Below, in pieces: positions 15,568 to 23,677 of a stretch of 27,719 nucleotides of DNA. A program made the translations under genes and the position numbers. Location of the stretch: assembly GCA_003513845.1 (NCBI GenBank), contig DOTB01000070.1:1-27719 (forward strand). The letters are read 5' to 3'. Source of the DNA: Candidatus Atribacteria bacterium. Its GTDB lineage: Bacteria > Atribacterota > Phoenicimicrobiia > Phoenicimicrobiales > Phoenicimicrobiaceae. Under the pieces are notes generated by a model that was not told the origin of the DNA, did not search any database, and saw only the letters and a program-made list of their open reading frames with translations. How positions within the stretch are numbered: position 1 is the first letter of the stretch; every line of letters begins with the position of its first letter.

Positions 15568-17229
15568 TTAAATACTCCTCACTGCTCCTTTATCTGCAGG
15601 TCCCACAAAATTAGTATAATATTTTAAATACCCTGATTTTATTTTAGAAGAAGGCAATTTCAATTCACTTAATCTCTTCTTTATCTCTTTTTCTTCTAAC
15701 TTTAGGTCTAATCTCTTTTGCGGGATATCAATTTTGATAAAATCTCCGTTTTCTACAATGGCTATAGGTCCTCCCACCGCTGCTTCTGGAGATATGTGCC
15801 CAATAGAAGCTCCCCGGGTAGCACCGGAAAAACGACCATCGGTAATCAAAGCCACATCTTTATCTAACCCCATACCAGCAATAGCCGATGTGGGAGTTAA
15901 CATCTCCCTCATCCCAGGACCGCCTTTCGGCCCTTCATAACGGATTACTATGACATCTCCTTTCTTAATTTTGCCTTCTAAAATGGCTTTAGTACTTTCC
16001 TCTTCTGATTCAAATACTCTGGCTGGACCCTCGTGTCTTAGCATATCTGGGTGAACTGCTGATTTCTTCACTACTGCCCCCTGGGGAGCCAAATTACCTT
16101 TTAAGAAGATAATACCGCCTTCTGAATTATAAGGATTTTCCAGATTACGTATTACCTCATTATCTAATATTTTGGCGTCAGTAATATTTTCCCTAATATT
16201 TTTACCATTTACGCTAATTGCCTGTAAATTAATTATCCTCTTTTTACTTAATTCTTTAATTAAAGCAAAAACTCCTCCGGCTCTATCTAAATCTTGAATA
16301 TGATATCTCCCAGCAGGAGATAAACTACAAAGTTGAGGTACTTTTTCACTAATCCTGTTGCAATCATCTATAGTCAAAGGGATACCTGCTTCAAAGGCAA
16401 TAGCTAAAGAATGGAGCATAGTATTAGATGAACCACCTAAAGCCATCTCTACTGTAATCGCATTTTCTATAGCCTCTTTGGTAAGGATATCCAAAAATTT
16501 AACATCTTTTTTAAACAATTCCATAATTTTCATTCCTGCATGTTTGGCTAACCTTATTCTGCGGGCATCAACAGCAGGAATAGTACCATTACCAGGAAGA
16601 GCTATCCCTGCCGCCTCAGCCCAGATATTCATAGAATTGGCGGTATATAGACCAGCACAAGAACCAATTCCCGGACAAGCACAATCTTCTACTTCTTTTA
16701 ATTCTTGCTCACTTATAGAATTTGTCTGAAACTTTCCTACTGCTTCAAAGACATTACTCAAGGCAATGTTCTTTCCCTGGTGAAATCCAGCCAGCATAGG
16801 ACCACCGCTTACTAAGATAGTAGGTATATTAACTCTTAAGGCCCCCATAATCATCCCAGGGACAATCTTGTCACAATTAGGAACTAATACCAATGCGTCA
16901 AAGGCATGTGCCTTAGCCATAACCTCAATAGAATCAGCAATTAATTCTCTACTAGGCAAGGAATACTTCATCCCTTCGTGATTCATAGCCAGACCATCAC
17001 AAATTCCGATAGTGGAAAATTCAAAGGGCACACCTCCAGCCATTCTTATCCCATCTTTTACTGCCTGAGCAATATTCTTCAGATGAAGATGTCCCGGAAT
17101 TACTTCATTAGCTGCCTGAGCAACTCCAATGAAGGGTTTCTTCATCTCCTCATCGGTTATTCCTAATGCTTTAAGCAGAGAACGATGAGGGGCTCTCGCC
17201 AAACCCTTTTTTATTACATCACTCCGCAT
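15568..17229 (-). CDS. ilvD: Dihydroxyacid dehydratase ([4Fe-4S] type)
   Basis: IlvD dehydrates dihydroxyisovalerate and dihydroxymethylvalerate to the 2-oxoacids of valine and isoleucine. Cluster cysteines are visible in [12 protein letters not shown] and in [15 protein letters not shown]. The N-terminal position that is cysteine in [2Fe-2S] dehydratases reads VIPGHLHL here, so the oxygen-labile [4Fe-4S] type is expected, fitting an anaerobe. Other blocks are [48 protein letters not shown] and [23 protein letters not shown] at 17229 (553 residues) has AGGTG at suitable spacing. The upstream in-frame GTG at 17238 sits on that Shine-Dalgarno. It has its own promoter and ykkC-like leader rather than joining the ilvB transcript. 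Confidence 0.96.
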   Translation of the reverse strand: MRSDVIKKGLARAPHRSLLKALGITDEEMKKPFIGVAQAANEVIPGHLHLKNIAQAVKDGIRMAGGVPFEFSTIGICDGLAMNHEGMKYSLPSRELIADSIEVMAKAHAFDALVLVPNCDKIVPGMIMGALRVNIPTILVSGGPMLAGFHQGKNIALSNVFEAVGKFQTNSISEQELKEVEDCACPGIGSCAGLYTANSMNIWAEAAGIALPGNGTIPAVDARRIRLAKHAGMKIMELFKKDVKFLDILTKEAIENAITVEMALGGSSNTMLHSLAIAFEAGIPLTIDDCNRISEKVPQLCSLSPAGRYHIQDLDRAGGVFALIKELSKKRIINLQAISVNGKNIRENITDAKILDNEVIRNLENPYNSEGGIIFLKGNLAPQGAVVKKSAVHPDMLRHEGPARVFESEEESTKAILEGKIKKGDVIVIRYEGPKGGPGMREMLTPTSAIAGMGLDKDVALITDGRFSGATRGASIGHISPEAAVGGPIAIVENGDFIKIDIPQKRLDLKLEEKEIKKRLSELKLPSSKIKSGYLKYYTNFVGPADKGAVRSI

Positions 17230-17267
17230 ATTTTTCACCTACTTTTAATTTTTTATTTCACGTTTAT

Positions 17268-17434
17268 AAAAACCCCCAACAAATAAATCCATTTCGTTAA
17301 TTAAAACAAAAGGGGCCTATCCGCTGGGGTCTTTTATACCCAAGGTGTAACACCAATACTACTATTAGCGTTTTATACCACTTGGTCCAGGCTTTAATCT
17401 TAACTTGATAAGACAGAATCTTAGGCATACTCCC
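17268..17434 (-). promoter_or_regulatory. Variant ykkC subtype-2 leader before ilvD
   Basis: The RNA from 17434 to about 17315 aligns along its length with the ilvB aptamer: same GGGAGUAUGCCUA start, CCUGGACCAAGUGG, GGUGUUACACC and GGGUAUAAAAGACCCCAGCGGAUAGG. P1 is kept by a G-U pair (UAUGCC/GGUAUA), and the P2 hairpin is kept with compensatory changes. However, the family core CUAGGGUUCCG reads CUAAGAUUCUG, three transitions in a segment that is normally almost invariant. The expression platform (17268-17332) is nearly the same as that before ilvB and forms an ACCCC/GGGGG stem ending in UUUUU. It may be a decaying or altered-specificity riboswitch. Confidence 0.7.
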
Positions 17435-17448
17435 GTAATTTGAAGATT

Positions 17449-17477
17449 ATAATATATTAAAACATATTGTATGTCAA
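17449..17477 (-). promoter_or_regulatory. Promoter of the ilvD leader
   Basis: TTGACA (17477-17472) is followed after 17 bases by TATTAT (17454-17449); a TATAAT lies 3 bases further on (17451-17446). Transcription would start just before the ykkC-like leader. The -35 element lies about 30 bases past the isocitrate dehydrogenase stop codon. Confidence 0.7.
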
Positions 17478-17505
17478 GAAAAATAACTGAACAACCATTT
17501 TACCC

Positions 17506-18504
17506 TCATTCTAAAGCATCTATAATGGCTTCAGCATATTCTAATGTCCTGGTATTACCACCGATATCACAAGTTAAATATCTTCCTTCTTCTAACACTT
17601 TTTCTACAGCTTTTTCTACCTTATCTGCTGCCTTACTTTCGCCTAAATATCTTAACATCATAACTCCTGACAAAATTGCCGCTGTCGGATTACCCATATT
17701 TGGGTCTAACTCAGGAGCAGATCCATGTACGGGCTCGAATACAGCTTCCATCTCCCCTATATTAGCTCCCGGCACTATCCCTAATCCACCAACCAACCCT
17801 GCAGCTAAATCGGAGAGTATATCTCCATAAAGATTTGGCATAACCAAAACCTCATAATCTTGAGGTGTTTGAACCAGCTTCATACTCATTGCATCAACTA
17901 TCACATTTTCAAAAATTATCTTAGGGTATTCTTGAGACACTTTTCTAACACAATCTAAAAAAAGTCCGTCTGTATATTTCATTATATTTGCCTTGTGAAC
18001 TGCTGTAACTTTTCTCCTCTCTCCTTTCTTGGCCAGTTCAAAAGCAAACTTTGCAATCCTTTCGCTCGCCTTTCTAGTTATTATTTTTATACTCTCAGCT
18101 GCATCTTCTCCTATTTTATGCTCTATTCCAGCATAAAGATCTTCTGTATTTTCTCTAACTATTATCAAATCAATACCATCATATCTTGATGATATACCTT
18201 TATATGACTTTACAGGTCTAACATTTGCATATAAGTTTAACGCTTGTCTTAATGCTACATTAATACTTCTGAAACCTGTCCCTATAGGTGTTGTAACCGG
18301 TCCTTTTAATGCCACTCTATTTCTTTTGATACTATCTATCACAAAATCAGGAAGAGGTGTGCCATATTTTTGAATGGCCTTTTGTCCAGCTTCTACAACT
18401 TCCCAGTTAATATTTACTCCGCTTACCTCCAAAACCATTTTAGCCGCTTCGGTAACTTGCGGACCAATCCCATCCCCCGGAATTAAGGTGATATTATAAG
18501 TCAA
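17506..18504 (-). CDS. Isocitrate dehydrogenase (NAD-type, beta-decarboxylating family)
   Basis: The 332-residue enzyme belongs to the isocitrate/isopropylmalate dehydrogenase family. LIPGDGIGPQV opens the chain. The substrate loop reads GTGFRSINVALRQALNLYANVRP; its Ser-x-Asn-x-x-x-Arg pattern is that of isocitrate-type enzymes rather than of LeuB. VRENTEDLYAGIEH, TAVHKANIMKYTDGLF, and YGDILSDLAAGLVGGLGIVPGANIG supply catalytic and Mg2+-binding residues (Lys and Asp). HGSAPELDPNMGNPTA forms the cofactor site. The short monomer suits NAD-dependent bacterial members. It lies last after Re-citrate synthase and aconitase, so it likely makes 2-oxoglutarate for glutamate dehydrogenase. A second role as isopropylmalate dehydrogenase cannot be excluded because no leuB is nearby. 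Confidence 0.85.
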   Translation of the reverse strand: MTYNITLIPGDGIGPQVTEAAKMVLEVSGVNINWEVVEAGQKAIQKYGTPLPDFVIDSIKRNRVALKGPVTTPIGTGFRSINVALRQALNLYANVRPVKSYKGISSRYDGIDLIIVRENTEDLYAGIEHKIGEDAAESIKIITRKASERIAKFAFELAKKGERRKVTAVHKANIMKYTDGLFLDCVRKVSQEYPKIIFENVIVDAMSMKLVQTPQDYEVLVMPNLYGDILSDLAAGLVGGLGIVPGANIGEMEAVFEPVHGSAPELDPNMGNPTAAILSGVMMLRYLGESKAADKVEKAVEKVLEEGRYLTCDIGGNTRTLEYAEAIIDALE

Positions 18505-18534
18505 TTAAGTCACCTCCTGCCATTAAATTAGTTA

Positions 18535-18735
18535 ATCAGTCATAGTATATAGTATGCGTATAGTTTCCTAGTTACCCCGTTTGCCAGTTAGTCAGTTAAT
18601 TCTAATCGTTAATTTCAAAAACAAGTTCTCGGTTGAATAATAAGAATTAATCAGTTAAGTAAAAGTTTTATATTCTTGAACCAGGTAACGGGTAAACTTG
18701 TTAACTATCTTAACGATATACGAGTTATTAGATAC
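18535..18735. mobile_element. MITE-like intergenic element, copy 2
   Basis: The aconitase-isocitrate dehydrogenase gap contains a diverged relative of 11380-11599. Both share GTTTGCCAGTTA, CAGTTAATTCTAAT, ATTCTT(A/G)AACC and ATCTTAACG in the same order and similar spacing. Internal inverted repeats TTAATTCT/AGAATTAA suggest folding in the transcript. No ORF is present. Confidence 0.45.
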
Positions 18736-18798
18736 GAATTTAACTTTAAGTTTTTCCTTTTTCTTTTTTAATATTTCAACTACAATTAAATTACTCTT

Positions 18799-20721
18799 TT
18801 ATTTTTTCAATCTTATTAAATTCAAAAGACCTCCTTGAATTATTATCTCTCTCTGTCGGGGAGTAATATCTAAAATCATCTTATATTCTTTGTCCTTAGT
18901 CATATTTATAACATTAATTGTTTTACCCTTGACCTGGGAAATGACATCTTCAATCAAAAGTTCATCTCCTTCCTCAACATAGTCATAATCTTCTAAATTT
19001 TTAAAAGCTAAGGGGATTATCCCACTATTAATAAGATTTGCCTTATGTATCCTGGCAAATGACTTTGCTAAAACTACTTTTATCCCAAGATACAAAGGAA
19101 CAAGGGCGGCATGTTCTCTACTTGAACCTTGTCCATAATTAATACCCCCAACTATAAAACCTCCTCTATTTTTCTTAGCCTTCTCGGGGAAATCTTTATC
19201 ACAAGGAGTCAGACAATAATTAGAAAGATAAGGAATGTTTGATCTATAAGGGAGTAATTTAGCATTCGATGGCATAATATGGTCAGTTGTAATATTATCC
19301 CCCAGCTTTATTAAAACTTTCCCCTGAATCTTTGAGCTTAAAGGCTTGCCTAATGGAAACGGTTTTATATTAGGCCCCTTTATTATTTTTATTTCATCAA
19401 GATTATTAGTTGGTGGTATAATTAAATTATCATTTACTAAGAATAGCTCTGGTTCTTTAACTAAAGGAGGCTTCCCTAATTCCCTTGGATCACTCAAATA
19501 GCCGTTAATGGCTGATACTGCAGCAACCTCGGGACTAACCAAATAGATTTTTGCTGAAAATGTACCAGACCTCCCTTCAAAATTGCGATTAAAGGTCCTT
19601 AAAGACACACCATTTGTGGAAGGTGATTGACCCATACCAATACAGGGACCACAAGCACATTCAAGAATCCTTGCACCTGACTCAATTAGTGTTGCTAGAG
19701 CTCCATTTTTAGCAAGCATAGACAAAACTTGTTTTGACCCTGGTGCTATGGCCAAAGAAACGTGTTTAGCAATGGTTTTATCCTTAAGAATTTTCGCTAC
19801 TTTCATTAAATCACTATATGAAGAATTTGTGCAACTGCCTATAACCACTTGATCAACTCTAAGCCCTCTTAAAGAAGATACTGGTACTACCCTATCTGGG
19901 CTATGAGGACAGGCTACTAAGGGCTCTAATTGATAAAGGTTTATTTCTATCTCCTCATCATAAATTGCTCCTTTATCTGCTTCTATTTTTGAAAATTCAT
20001 TTTCTCTGCCTTGGGCCTTTAAAAAATTTAAGGTTATTTCGTCACTCGGAAATATAGAAGTTAACGCCCCCGATTCTGCTCCCATATTAGCAATTGTTGC
20101 CCTCTGAGGGACAGACAGCTCTTTGATACCCTCACCAGAATATTCAAATATCTTTCCTATTCCACCTTTAACAGTCAGTCTTTTTAAAAGTTCAAGTATG
20201 ATATCCTTTGCAGATACCCAAGGTTTTAATTGCCCTTTGAGTTCTACTTTTACAATTTTTGGCAAAGTCATATAATATTCTCCACTACCCATAGCTACAG
20301 CAACATCCATCCCTCCTGCACCTATAGCTAACATCCCTACCGCCCCAGCTGTCGGCGTATGGCTATCCGAACCTAAAAGGGTCTGCCCTGGAACAGCAAA
20401 TCTCTCTAAATGAACTTGATGGCATATCCCATTACCTGGTTTTGAAAAAAATATTCCGTACTTACTGGTTACTGTTTGAATATAAATATGATCATCAGCG
20501 TTTTCAGCCCCTGTTTGCAGCATATTGTGATCAATATAAGCTATTGATTTTTTAGTCTTTATCTTATCAATGCCTAAAGCCTCAAGTTCAAGATAGGTCA
20601 TAGTTCCGGTTGAATCCTGAGTGAGTGTCTGGTCAATACTTATTGCAATCTCTCTCCCTGGAATCATCTCCCCATTTATCAAATGCTTATTTATTATCTT
20701 TTGTGTAACTGTTAATTGCAT
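18799..20721 (-). CDS. Aconitate hydratase (single-chain, clostridial/Aquifex type)
   Basis: This aconitase-superfamily protein converts citrate to isocitrate. Starting at the ATG at 20721 it has 640 residues, normal for the short single-chain aconitases of anaerobes. The [4Fe-4S] ligands are C297 in GSCTNSS and C357 and C360 in CACGPCIGMGQS. GSDSHTPTAGAVGMLAIGAGGMDVA lies near residues 118-142. The swivel domain is fused at the C-terminus: NITTDHIMPSNAKLLPYRSN, NYGQGSSREHAALVPLYLG and SFARIHKANLINSGIIPL. An upstream in-frame ATG at 20802 would overlap the preceding gene by 59 bases and lacks a good Shine-Dalgarno, while GAGGAGG precedes 20721. Because leuCD are missing here, an added isopropylmalate isomerase role is conceivable but unproven. 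Confidence 0.9.
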   Translation of the reverse strand: MQLTVTQKIINKHLINGEMIPGREIAISIDQTLTQDSTGTMTYLELEALGIDKIKTKKSIAYIDHNMLQTGAENADDHIYIQTVTSKYGIFFSKPGNGICHQVHLERFAVPGQTLLGSDSHTPTAGAVGMLAIGAGGMDVAVAMGSGEYYMTLPKIVKVELKGQLKPWVSAKDIILELLKRLTVKGGIGKIFEYSGEGIKELSVPQRATIANMGAESGALTSIFPSDEITLNFLKAQGRENEFSKIEADKGAIYDEEIEINLYQLEPLVACPHSPDRVVPVSSLRGLRVDQVVIGSCTNSSYSDLMKVAKILKDKTIAKHVSLAIAPGSKQVLSMLAKNGALATLIESGARILECACGPCIGMGQSPSTNGVSLRTFNRNFEGRSGTFSAKIYLVSPEVAAVSAINGYLSDPRELGKPPLVKEPELFLVNDNLIIPPTNNLDEIKIIKGPNIKPFPLGKPLSSKIQGKVLIKLGDNITTDHIMPSNAKLLPYRSNIPYLSNYCLTPCDKDFPEKAKKNRGGFIVGGINYGQGSSREHAALVPLYLGIKVVLAKSFARIHKANLINSGIIPLAFKNLEDYDYVEEGDELLIEDVISQVKGKTINVINMTKDKEYKMILDITPRQREIIIQGGLLNLIRLKK

Positions 20722-20743
20722 AATTAAAAAACCTCCTCTTTCC

Positions 20744-22159
20744 TTATGGTTCCGCCGAATCAAAACCAGGTACTTCTCCTTCGCCCCATACTCCTCTTTC
20801 AAAAAATAAGGTTACTAGAGATTCTAATTCTTCATCGCTAAAACTTGTCACCCTGCCTTTGGCATATTCTCTATCTATGTATTCTTTTATCTTTGAAATT
20901 CTTGAGTCTCTTTTATCTATTTTTCTGTCACCTTCAAGCTTAAAATAATTATTTACCCAAAAAGCAATTCCTGCCAGACCTGAATGCGCACCAACTGATA
21001 CTTTCAACGGTCTTTTTAAAAATTTTTCTGTATCGAAAATATTATAAACTTCTTCATATTTTAGTACCCCATCAGCATGAATCCCTGCCCGGGTTTTATT
21101 AAAATTTTTCCCTACGAAAGGAGTTCGAGATGGAATTTTATATTTGACTTCTTTTTCGAAATAATTAGCTATATCAGTTATTACTTCCAATTTTACATTT
21201 TTTAAAGTTCCTCTAAGTTGAGCATATTCAATAACCATTGCTTCCAGAGGACAGTTTCCCGTTCTTTCACCTATTCCTAAAAGAGACGTATTTACTGAAG
21301 AAGCTCCATAAAGCCAAGCCGTAGTAGAATTGGTTACAACTTTATAAAAATCATTGTGTCCGTGCCACTCGAGCCATTCTGAAGGCACTTCAGCATAATG
21401 CCTAAGCCCATATATAATACCTTGCACACATCGAGGCAAAGCAGCTCCTGGATAAGAAACACCTAAACCTAAAGTATCACAAGCTCTAATTTTGATAGGA
21501 ATTTTCGCCTGTTGGGAAAGTTTCATAAGCTCATTGGCAAAGGGAACTACAAACCCATAAAAATCAGCCCGAGTAATATCTTCAAAATGACATCGGGGGA
21601 TCACTCCGTTTTCCAAAGCTAATTTGACAACAGAAATATATAATTCTACGGCCTTTGCCCGAGTAAGGTTAAGCTTTTTAAATATATGATAATCAGAACA
21701 AGGGACTAATATGCCGGTCTCTTTTATCCCCATCTTTTTTGCTAATTTAAAATCCTCTTCTTTCGCCCTTATCCAGGTGGTTACTTCTGGGTACTTGTAT
21801 CCTTTGCTTAGACATTTTTCTACAGCTTCCCTATCACTTTTAGAATAAATAAAAAATTCCGTTTGCCTTATAAGCCCTGAATCATTATCAAGTTTATGTA
21901 AATAATCGTAAATTCTTACTATCTGATCTGCTTTATAGGGAGACCTGGATTGCTGGCCATCCCTAAAAGTAGTATCCGTAATCCAGATCTCCTCAGGGAC
22001 AAACATCGGAACAAGTCTATGGTTAAAGGTTACTCTGGGTATCTCTGTGTAGGGGAATATTTCCCGATAAAGGTTTGGTTCCGCTACATCCTGAAGGTTA
22101 AATTTATAAACTGCCTGTTCTATAAGATTTGTTCGATTACTAAATTCTATTTTTGCCAT
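20744..22159 (-). CDS. Re-citrate synthase
   Basis: The 471-residue protein is homologous to isopropylmalate/homocitrate synthases but has the features of the Clostridium kluyveri-type (R)-citrate synthase, which makes citrate from oxaloacetate and acetyl-CoA with the opposite stereochemistry to GltA. Motifs are WITDTTFRDGQQSRSPYKADQI (catalytic Arg-Asp, about residues 60-80), CHFEDITRADFYGFVVPF, RACDTLGLGV, the metal-binding EWHGHNDFYKVV, GERTGNCPLEAM and KTRAGIHADGVLKYEEVY. It lacks the long C-terminal regulatory domain of LeuA. The genes that follow are aconitase and isocitrate dehydrogenase, and glutamate dehydrogenase precedes, which strongly supports citrate as product. Such enzymes are typical of strict anaerobes and tend to be oxygen sensitive. 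Confidence 0.88.
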   Translation of the reverse strand: MAKIEFSNRTNLIEQAVYKFNLQDVAEPNLYREIFPYTEIPRVTFNHRLVPMFVPEEIWITDTTFRDGQQSRSPYKADQIVRIYDYLHKLDNDSGLIRQTEFFIYSKSDREAVEKCLSKGYKYPEVTTWIRAKEEDFKLAKKMGIKETGILVPCSDYHIFKKLNLTRAKAVELYISVVKLALENGVIPRCHFEDITRADFYGFVVPFANELMKLSQQAKIPIKIRACDTLGLGVSYPGAALPRCVQGIIYGLRHYAEVPSEWLEWHGHNDFYKVVTNSTTAWLYGASSVNTSLLGIGERTGNCPLEAMVIEYAQLRGTLKNVKLEVITDIANYFEKEVKYKIPSRTPFVGKNFNKTRAGIHADGVLKYEEVYNIFDTEKFLKRPLKVSVGAHSGLAGIAFWVNNYFKLEGDRKIDKRDSRISKIKEYIDREYAKGRVTSFSDEELESLVTLFFERGVWGEGEVPGFDSAEP

Positions 22160-22230
22160 CTTTCCTCACCCACTTCGCTAATTGAGTTTTTCATTGTTTT
22201 TTACCAAATCACCAATAAATAATAAATAAA

Positions 22231-23532
22231 TTAGGGCCAAATCCCTCGTGCTTTCATTGCTTTCGCTACTTGTGATATAGCATATATGTAGGCAGCAGTT
22301 CGATTGTCTGTCTTTTCCTTTTGAGCAACTCTCAATACTTCACTAAAGGCCTTTACCATTAATTTTTTTAACCTTCTATTTACTCTTTCTTCGTCCCAGA
22401 AATAACCATAAAGACCTTGTACCCACTCAAAGTAAGATACAGTAACTCCCCCAGAATTAGCTAAAATATCAGGTATTACAAAAACTCCTTTATGGAACAG
22501 TATTTCATCCGCTTCAGGAGTAGTAGGCCCATTAGCAGCTTCAGCTACAATCTTCGCTCTTATATTATTTGCATTCTTCTCGGTAATTACCCCTTCTAAG
22601 GCTGCCGGTACTAAAACATCGCATTCTAATTCCAGTAAATCCTCATTAGAGATGAACTTCGTATTTGGAAATCCCCTTACAGAACCAGTTGTAGCCTTAT
22701 AACTTAAAATTTGCAAGGGATCGATCCCTTGAGGATTGTAAGCCCCACCTTTTGAATCACTAACCGCAATAATTTTATATCCTTGATCGTGTAGTAATTT
22801 TGCAGCAATTGAACCAGCATTACCATATCCTTGAATTACTACTTTTGCCTCTGAAGGGTTGATATTTAGTTGTTTGACAGCTACTTCTACTGTATAAGAT
22901 AAACCACGAGCAGTTGCTTCTCCTCTTCCTTCCGAACCCCATAATTCTAAAGGTTTCCCAGTTATGGTGGAATAATTTGCTTTACCAGTAAGTTTATTAT
23001 AGGTGTCTATATACCAACCCATAACCTGGGGAGTTGTATATACATCAGGTGCGGGAATATCTTTTTCAGGACCAATAATAGATGAAATTTCATAGATATA
23101 TCTCCGGGAAAGTCTCTCTAATTCCCCTTCTGACATTTCTTTTGGATTGCAAATTACTCCTCCTTTGGCTCCACCATAGGGTATCCCCGCCACCGCGCAT
23201 TTCCAGGTCATCCAGGCAGAAAGAGCTTTCACTTCATCTAAAGTAACATCAGGATGGTATCTTACTCCACCTTTTGCTGGTCCTCGAGCAGTATTATATT
23301 GTGATCTAAAACCAGTAAATACTTTCACCGTTCCATCATCCATCTTTACTGGAATAGAAACCATTAATACTCTTTCTGGTTCTTTCAGTTGAGATAAAAT
23401 ATTAAAGTCCAAATTCATCTTATGGGCAGCTTTTTCTAACTGTATTTGTGCCATTTTAAAAGCATCTATTTTATCAGCATCCTTTTCTAACTTCATTTGT
23501 AACATTTCAAGAGTATCCATTTGATTCGCCAT
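22231..23532 (-). CDS. Glutamate dehydrogenase (Glu/Leu/Phe/Val family)
   Basis: The 433-residue enzyme interconverts 2-oxoglutarate plus ammonium and glutamate. The catalytic domain shows GFRSQYNTARGPAKGGVRYHPDVT, WKCAVAGIPYGGAKGGV (active-site lysines) and PAPDVYTTPQVMGWYIDTY. The Rossmann domain has VVIQGYGNAGSIAAKLL, and VAEAANGPTTPEAD and FVIPDILANSGGVTVSYFEWVQ follow. Length fits hexameric bacterial and archaeal enzymes. An oddity is the N-terminus, where a roughly 17-residue helix (LEMLQMKLEKDADKID / FKMAQIQLEKAAHKMN) occurs twice in tandem, while relatives have one copy. Cofactor preference is not clear. It heads the citrate-to-2-oxoglutarate genes and lies behind an attenuator that looks ANTAR-controlled, so it probably works in the assimilatory direction. 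Confidence 0.95.
   Translation of the reverse strand: MANQMDTLEMLQMKLEKDADKIDAFKMAQIQLEKAAHKMNLDFNILSQLKEPERVLMVSIPVKMDDGTVKVFTGFRSQYNTARGPAKGGVRYHPDVTLDEVKALSAWMTWKCAVAGIPYGGAKGGVICNPKEMSEGELERLSRRYIYEISSIIGPEKDIPAPDVYTTPQVMGWYIDTYNKLTGKANYSTITGKPLELWGSEGRGEATARGLSYTVEVAVKQLNINPSEAKVVIQGYGNAGSIAAKLLHDQGYKIIAVSDSKGGAYNPQGIDPLQILSYKATTGSVRGFPNTKFISNEDLLELECDVLVPAALEGVITEKNANNIRAKIVAEAANGPTTPEADEILFHKGVFVIPDILANSGGVTVSYFEWVQGLYGYFWDEERVNRRLKKLMVKAFSEVLRVAQKEKTDNRTAAYIYAISQVAKAMKARGIWP
23425..23508 (-). repeat. In-frame tandem duplication at the glutamate dehydrogenase N-terminus
   Basis: Two units offset by 51 bases (about 23425-23457 and 23476-23508) share TTTTCTAAC and CATTTGT-like blocks on the plus strand and encode about 17 residues each. 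The first encoded copy (residues 8-23) and the second (25-40) agree at about half their positions. Confidence 0.6.
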
Positions 23533-23677
23533 TGTTAATCCCCTTTCTATCTAAATAATAGTAAAATTTCTTGAATTATAAAAAATGTTTTTTATCTTTT
23601 CTATTTAATATTTAGAACCGAATAAGACGCACCACCTCCTGTTTTCTTCTGTTTATCTTAAGTGCAAAGGCCTGTTC

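Noticed and set aside
16358..16729. 123-codon open frame on the plus strand opposite ilvD
   Set aside because: It is entirely inside the well-supported ilvD gene, has no ribosome binding site of note and no family resemblance.
17471..17830. 119-codon plus-strand frame opposite the isocitrate dehydrogenase gene
   Set aside because: It is the antisense shadow of a conserved gene and covers the ilvD promoter; its composition is just the complement.
20722..20802. Upstream N-terminal extension of aconitase
   Set aside because: It overlaps the Re-citrate synthase coding end, is not aconitase-like, and a better Shine-Dalgarno precedes the ATG at 20721.
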